The position numbers and the translations under genes were made by a program. From Eutypa lata (taxonomy: Eukaryota > Ascomycota > Sordariomycetes > Xylariales > Diatrypaceae), in contig JAKULF010000003.1 in the NCBI GenBank assembly GCA_022661535.1, positions 3,162,001-3,226,000 on the forward strand: a DNA stretch of 64,000 bases, given 5' to 3'. Positions 60,777-64,000 of the stretch are shown piece after piece (positions within the stretch are counted from its first letter, which is position 1; every line of letters starts with the position of its first letter). The notes under the pieces were generated by a model. The model did no database searches. It saw only the letters and a program-made list of their open reading frames with translations, and had not been told where the DNA came from.

Positions 60777-62400
60777 CTTTGCCTTGCCGCGTCGAGACCC
60801 CCCGACCCCCCTTCTTGAAGCACATCATTTTCTTGCATCTACCTACAACACCCATCTTATTACTCGGCACCACTTTCTTGGTTTTTTTCTTCTTTCTTTC
60901 AAACCGGTGTGATTCGAGAAGCAGCTGCTTGCAGTTTTTCCTGTACGAAATCGCATCGGCTGGCCCGGTCTTCCCGACTCCTCCGCAACAACCACAACGA
61001 CGAGAATGTCGGCTGACTGTTGTTCGGCACAGGAATCGAATAACAGTGCGTCATTATCTCAGCCAACTTCTACCTTAGATCGTCCCGTGATGGTAATATG
61101 TAGGTAAGTAAGTATGTAGTCACAAAACGGCAGGGAGAGAGAGCGCCGATCGGGCTAGGAGTAAGTAGGCCAAGGTAGTTAGGTAACAATCAATTAAGTC
61201 AGACACAGCCAGTCGGGCAAGATGCCAGAACTGCGGAATTTCTTTATCCTCTCATTTTTTCCACGAATTTTCTAATTGGTGAATAATAATAAGAGCCTTC
61301 CCATAGGAGGGAGAGGTATGTACCTAGTTCTACAAGGCCCCATGTGATCTTGGGTTACGTAGTACATACTGTAGTCGCAGCCGCGGAAATGAGATTTGGT
61401 GTCGCAACTTGGGGGCCAGGGACCGTGCATCTATCTACACTAACTATGTATGTAGTTAACTAGAACCGCAAGGGAGCGAAAAGGAACCAAAAAAAGAAGA
61501 AGAGAGAGTTAGTTACGGCTTCCCTGCCGGCTGCTCCCTTTGTTACCCCTAATTATATCCTCCATCGTTTTGTTTGTCAATTATACCTACCTAAGTATTT
61601 ACTTACTTATATATCCATATGTATCTGATTGCTCATTACCTATTACCTACTTCTAGTTATGTATACACAATTCTTTTCTTTTTCCATGTGGGTCAGACGT
61701 GCGTCGATGGCCAAACAGGATTTGTTACACCATCTTCTTCTTTTTTTGTCAACGCAGTTCAGCCCTATGGAGAGGGAGGAGCAACAAAGGATTCCCACAC
61801 GGGCACGGCTTAAAACCCCACGAGAGCGGCTGGTTAGTTTGGGGGCCGGTGGAGGGGAGGGGGGTATTTTGTTCCTATCTGTTTTTTTGGTGATTTTTTT
61901 TTTTGTGACCTGCCTTGTCCATGTAATTGCTGTTCGTCTTACTCAGCCTTTGTCTTTGGAACTCACCGATTTTCCTATGTAGCGTAGCTTGGGTGGTAGT
62001 GGTGGTGGTAGCAGCAGCAAGTTAGCTAGCCGCTAAAGAATCGAGATGTAACCTCACGCAGACAGGGGGGAGAGGGGCAGAGGGGGGGTGACGAGATGAA
62101 CAAGCAAACTCTTTTTTTTTTTCTTTCGTGGTTTTCCTTTCCAGTTGAGTGGTTCGGTTAGTGTAAAGGCTGTGTAGTATTTCGGTTGCTCTTCCCATTT
62201 TCGATGACCTAAGATTACTTTAAACGCGACACGCGAATTGGGTGAGGTCCCCCCTCCACTCCCCCCCTTGGATCTACTCATCTCGGGTTGTACGGAGGGT
62301 TACACGAAACTGGCGGGGCATTACACAGAAATGTTTGCAGCGCTTATATATCACAACTCACATAAGCTACACACACCTACTTCAGGAGACATGCCAATAG

Positions 62401-64000
62401 TATGACCTAATAAGCGACATCAGATAATTTTCTTAATCTCAGCGTACTTCGTGGGCCGAACTTTGCATAAGAAGTACTTCTCGATTTGGTCCGATCTCGA
62501 TGATCTACCGCATGTATATGTATGTAAGGCATACTTACTTAATTAATCTTACCTACTTCTAACTAAGGAGGCTTATACTTCGGTAGCATCGACCCGACTC
62601 ACCCCGATCAATTGCCACATAACTAGCTAGCGGTACCAAAAATGCTGATATCTGTCTATCTTGTCGAAATGATAGAATACCCACATAAGTAAAAATGTCT
62701 TAGACGAGCTGTGTAACTAGAACAAGCGCTCGTATAACGTGAGACTGCCAAGAACACCCTTCAGCTGCGAGGGGTGCGTCGTCATTTGCCGCGTGTACGA
62801 AGCAACGGTAAAGGAATATCTACCTGCCAAACTTGGGCCCCTTGCCGTAGGCAGAAGGAAAAAACCTGTATCATACACACACACATGGCTTTTGCACCGC
62901 CAAGGTCGGGGCAGGGATATGGGAGTATCTTGCGCATGTTCCTCATGGTACTGGGCGGCTATCGAGTTCTAGTTCTCTTTCTGGAGTCTCAAGAAATACG
63001 GCCATCTAAAATATACCTGGCATGACTTATCAAGCTTGGCATGTTTCCCTCCAAGGTCTGGCCCAGCCGTGATTTCAGCCTGCCTTGCCCTGCATCATGA
63101 CACTCCATGCAGCGCAGGCAGTAGTAGACCACAGCCTAGCTCCCTATGTGATCTCTGTAGCCTAATGTAGCCCATATTCTGTGCAGCCCGTCCTGCCACG
63201 TCGGATCTTTGCGGGTGGTGCTCGGGAGGGCCCGGCCCTTGAACAGCACCCCAGAACTCCCCCTCCATCTCATGGCAAAAGAGATCTCGACAGGGCCAGT
63301 CGGGTTGTCATCCAGCCGATCCAATGGTTTCGAATCACGCCTCGACCCGCCTTTACTCGCCGCCAGTCAGTAGCAGCTGTTCATTGGCTCTAGCACCCTC
63401 CTTCAGGAATCTTGGGCTGCAGCCGCGGATCCGTGGGCTTAAGAGCGGCCTGCTACACACCGAGGAGGCAGCCAGGCCTACGGGATAAGAGGGGACAGCG
63501 ATGTGACACAGACAACGGACCGCCCTTTGATGGGTGGCATGTCCCGCTCTCGTAAACACGGCGGAGGCTTACTTGCCCCGGATCGCTGGCCCTCCGCCTT
63601 TTAGGGGAGGCTAGATAGTTTCTAGAGGTGGGGAACCGTCCTGGGATTCGTTCCTATTGCGACCTTGTGGTAGAGAACCGTATGGTCTTAGGAGTTAGGG
63701 GAGGGTATGTACTCCGAAAGTTCCTCATAGCCACCTCACGAGATATGCCGGGAATGGTTAAGAGGCAAAGGCGGTGTTTCATCTTGGAGTGGCAGGATGA
63801 GCGGACAGTAACGTATAACTCTCTCGGGTAGCATGCATATACGGCCGAGGATAATATAGGAAGTAATATTACGTTCTAGGCAGATGAGGCTCTTACGATA
63901 CTATTTTGTATCAGGAAGTACATATCGCGTCTACCAGTGTGCAATGACTAACAATCCTATATTTGAACTATGGATCATGACTTGCCGTATCACAACATAC
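62401..64000. other. Right-edge region, no gene seen
   Basis: About 1.6 kb with no supported gene. The stretch at about 63030-63620 is GC-richer than its surroundings and carries several short overlapping frames on both strands (for example 63136-63324 minus, 63181-63393 plus), but no motif is recognised. A gene that crosses the right edge cannot be excluded. Confidence 0.4.

Larger units (their letters stand above)
59715..62400. other. Gene-poor tract with AT and TATG microsatellites
   Basis: No supported gene. Contains TTAA repeats (60625-60644), ATGT repeats (60757-60776), many TACC/TAGT tetranucleotides and several short T runs. Small frames with no motif on both strands are not called. 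Confidence 0.4.

Noticed and set aside
13..64000. CRISPR array, phage or bacterial operon
   Set aside because: No regularly spaced direct repeats and no prokaryotic gene organisation; introns show the DNA is fungal nuclear.

Overview
The window reads as nuclear chromosomal DNA of a filamentous ascomycete (Pezizomycotina, probably Sordariomycetes). Evidence: genes carry short introns (about 54-225 bp) with GT...AG ends and CTAAC/CTRAY-like branch points; several protein families are typical of these fungi (WSC-glyoxal oxidase, RTA1-like, SUR7/PalI, XprG/VIB-1-type Ndt80 regulator, 2EXR-like protein); and intergenic DNA is long and rich in TACC/TACA/TATG microsatellites. I see no prokaryotic operons, CRISPR arrays, rRNA or convincing tRNA genes. 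Gene models below were spliced by hand from reading frame, splice-site sequence and protein motifs. No database search was possible, so family names rest on recognised motifs.

Layout. 1.6-4.4 kb: secreted copper-radical (glyoxal) oxidase with three WSC domains (+). 5.7-6.8 kb: 2EXR/F-box-like protein (+). 6.8-10.8 kb: mostly non-coding, with one gene-like fragment. 10.8-12.0 kb: RTA1-family membrane protein (+). 12.6-14.4 kb: three-exon bZIP regulator (-), with a possible extra coding exon upstream at 15.4-15.5 kb. 16.6-18.7 kb: RRN3, the RNA polymerase I initiation factor (-). 18.7-23 kb: AT-rich stretch plus one small unknown ORF. 23.0-24.2 kb: secreted intradiol dioxygenase-like protein (+). 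Then six genes in a row on the minus strand: MscL-type mechanosensitive channel, SUR7/PalI protein, leucine-rich-repeat-like protein, aquaporin, short-chain dehydrogenase and the GLO3-type ArfGAP. TIM21 (+) is divergent from GLO3. From 39.5 kb to the right edge the only clear gene is an Ndt80/PhoG-type regulator (XprG/VIB-1-like, about 54.2-56.2 kb, +), set in about 22 kb without other recognisable genes.

Themes. Housekeeping genes (RRN3, GLO3, TIM21) are interleaved with surface and stress genes. MscL, SUR7 and the aquaporin lie within 7.5 kb on one strand; all three families act at the plasma membrane in turgor, water movement or membrane organisation. Two secreted oxidative enzymes (glyoxal oxidase, intradiol dioxygenase) fit a plant-matter-degrading lifestyle. 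No biosynthetic gene cluster, intact transposon or clearly new multi-gene system is visible. The most unusual items are the fungal MscL with a cysteine-paired tail, the SDR intron with no acceptor that restores the full nucleotide motif, the bZIP whose invariant Asn is Val, and the isolated Ndt80 regulator with an uncertain, uORF-containing 5' end.
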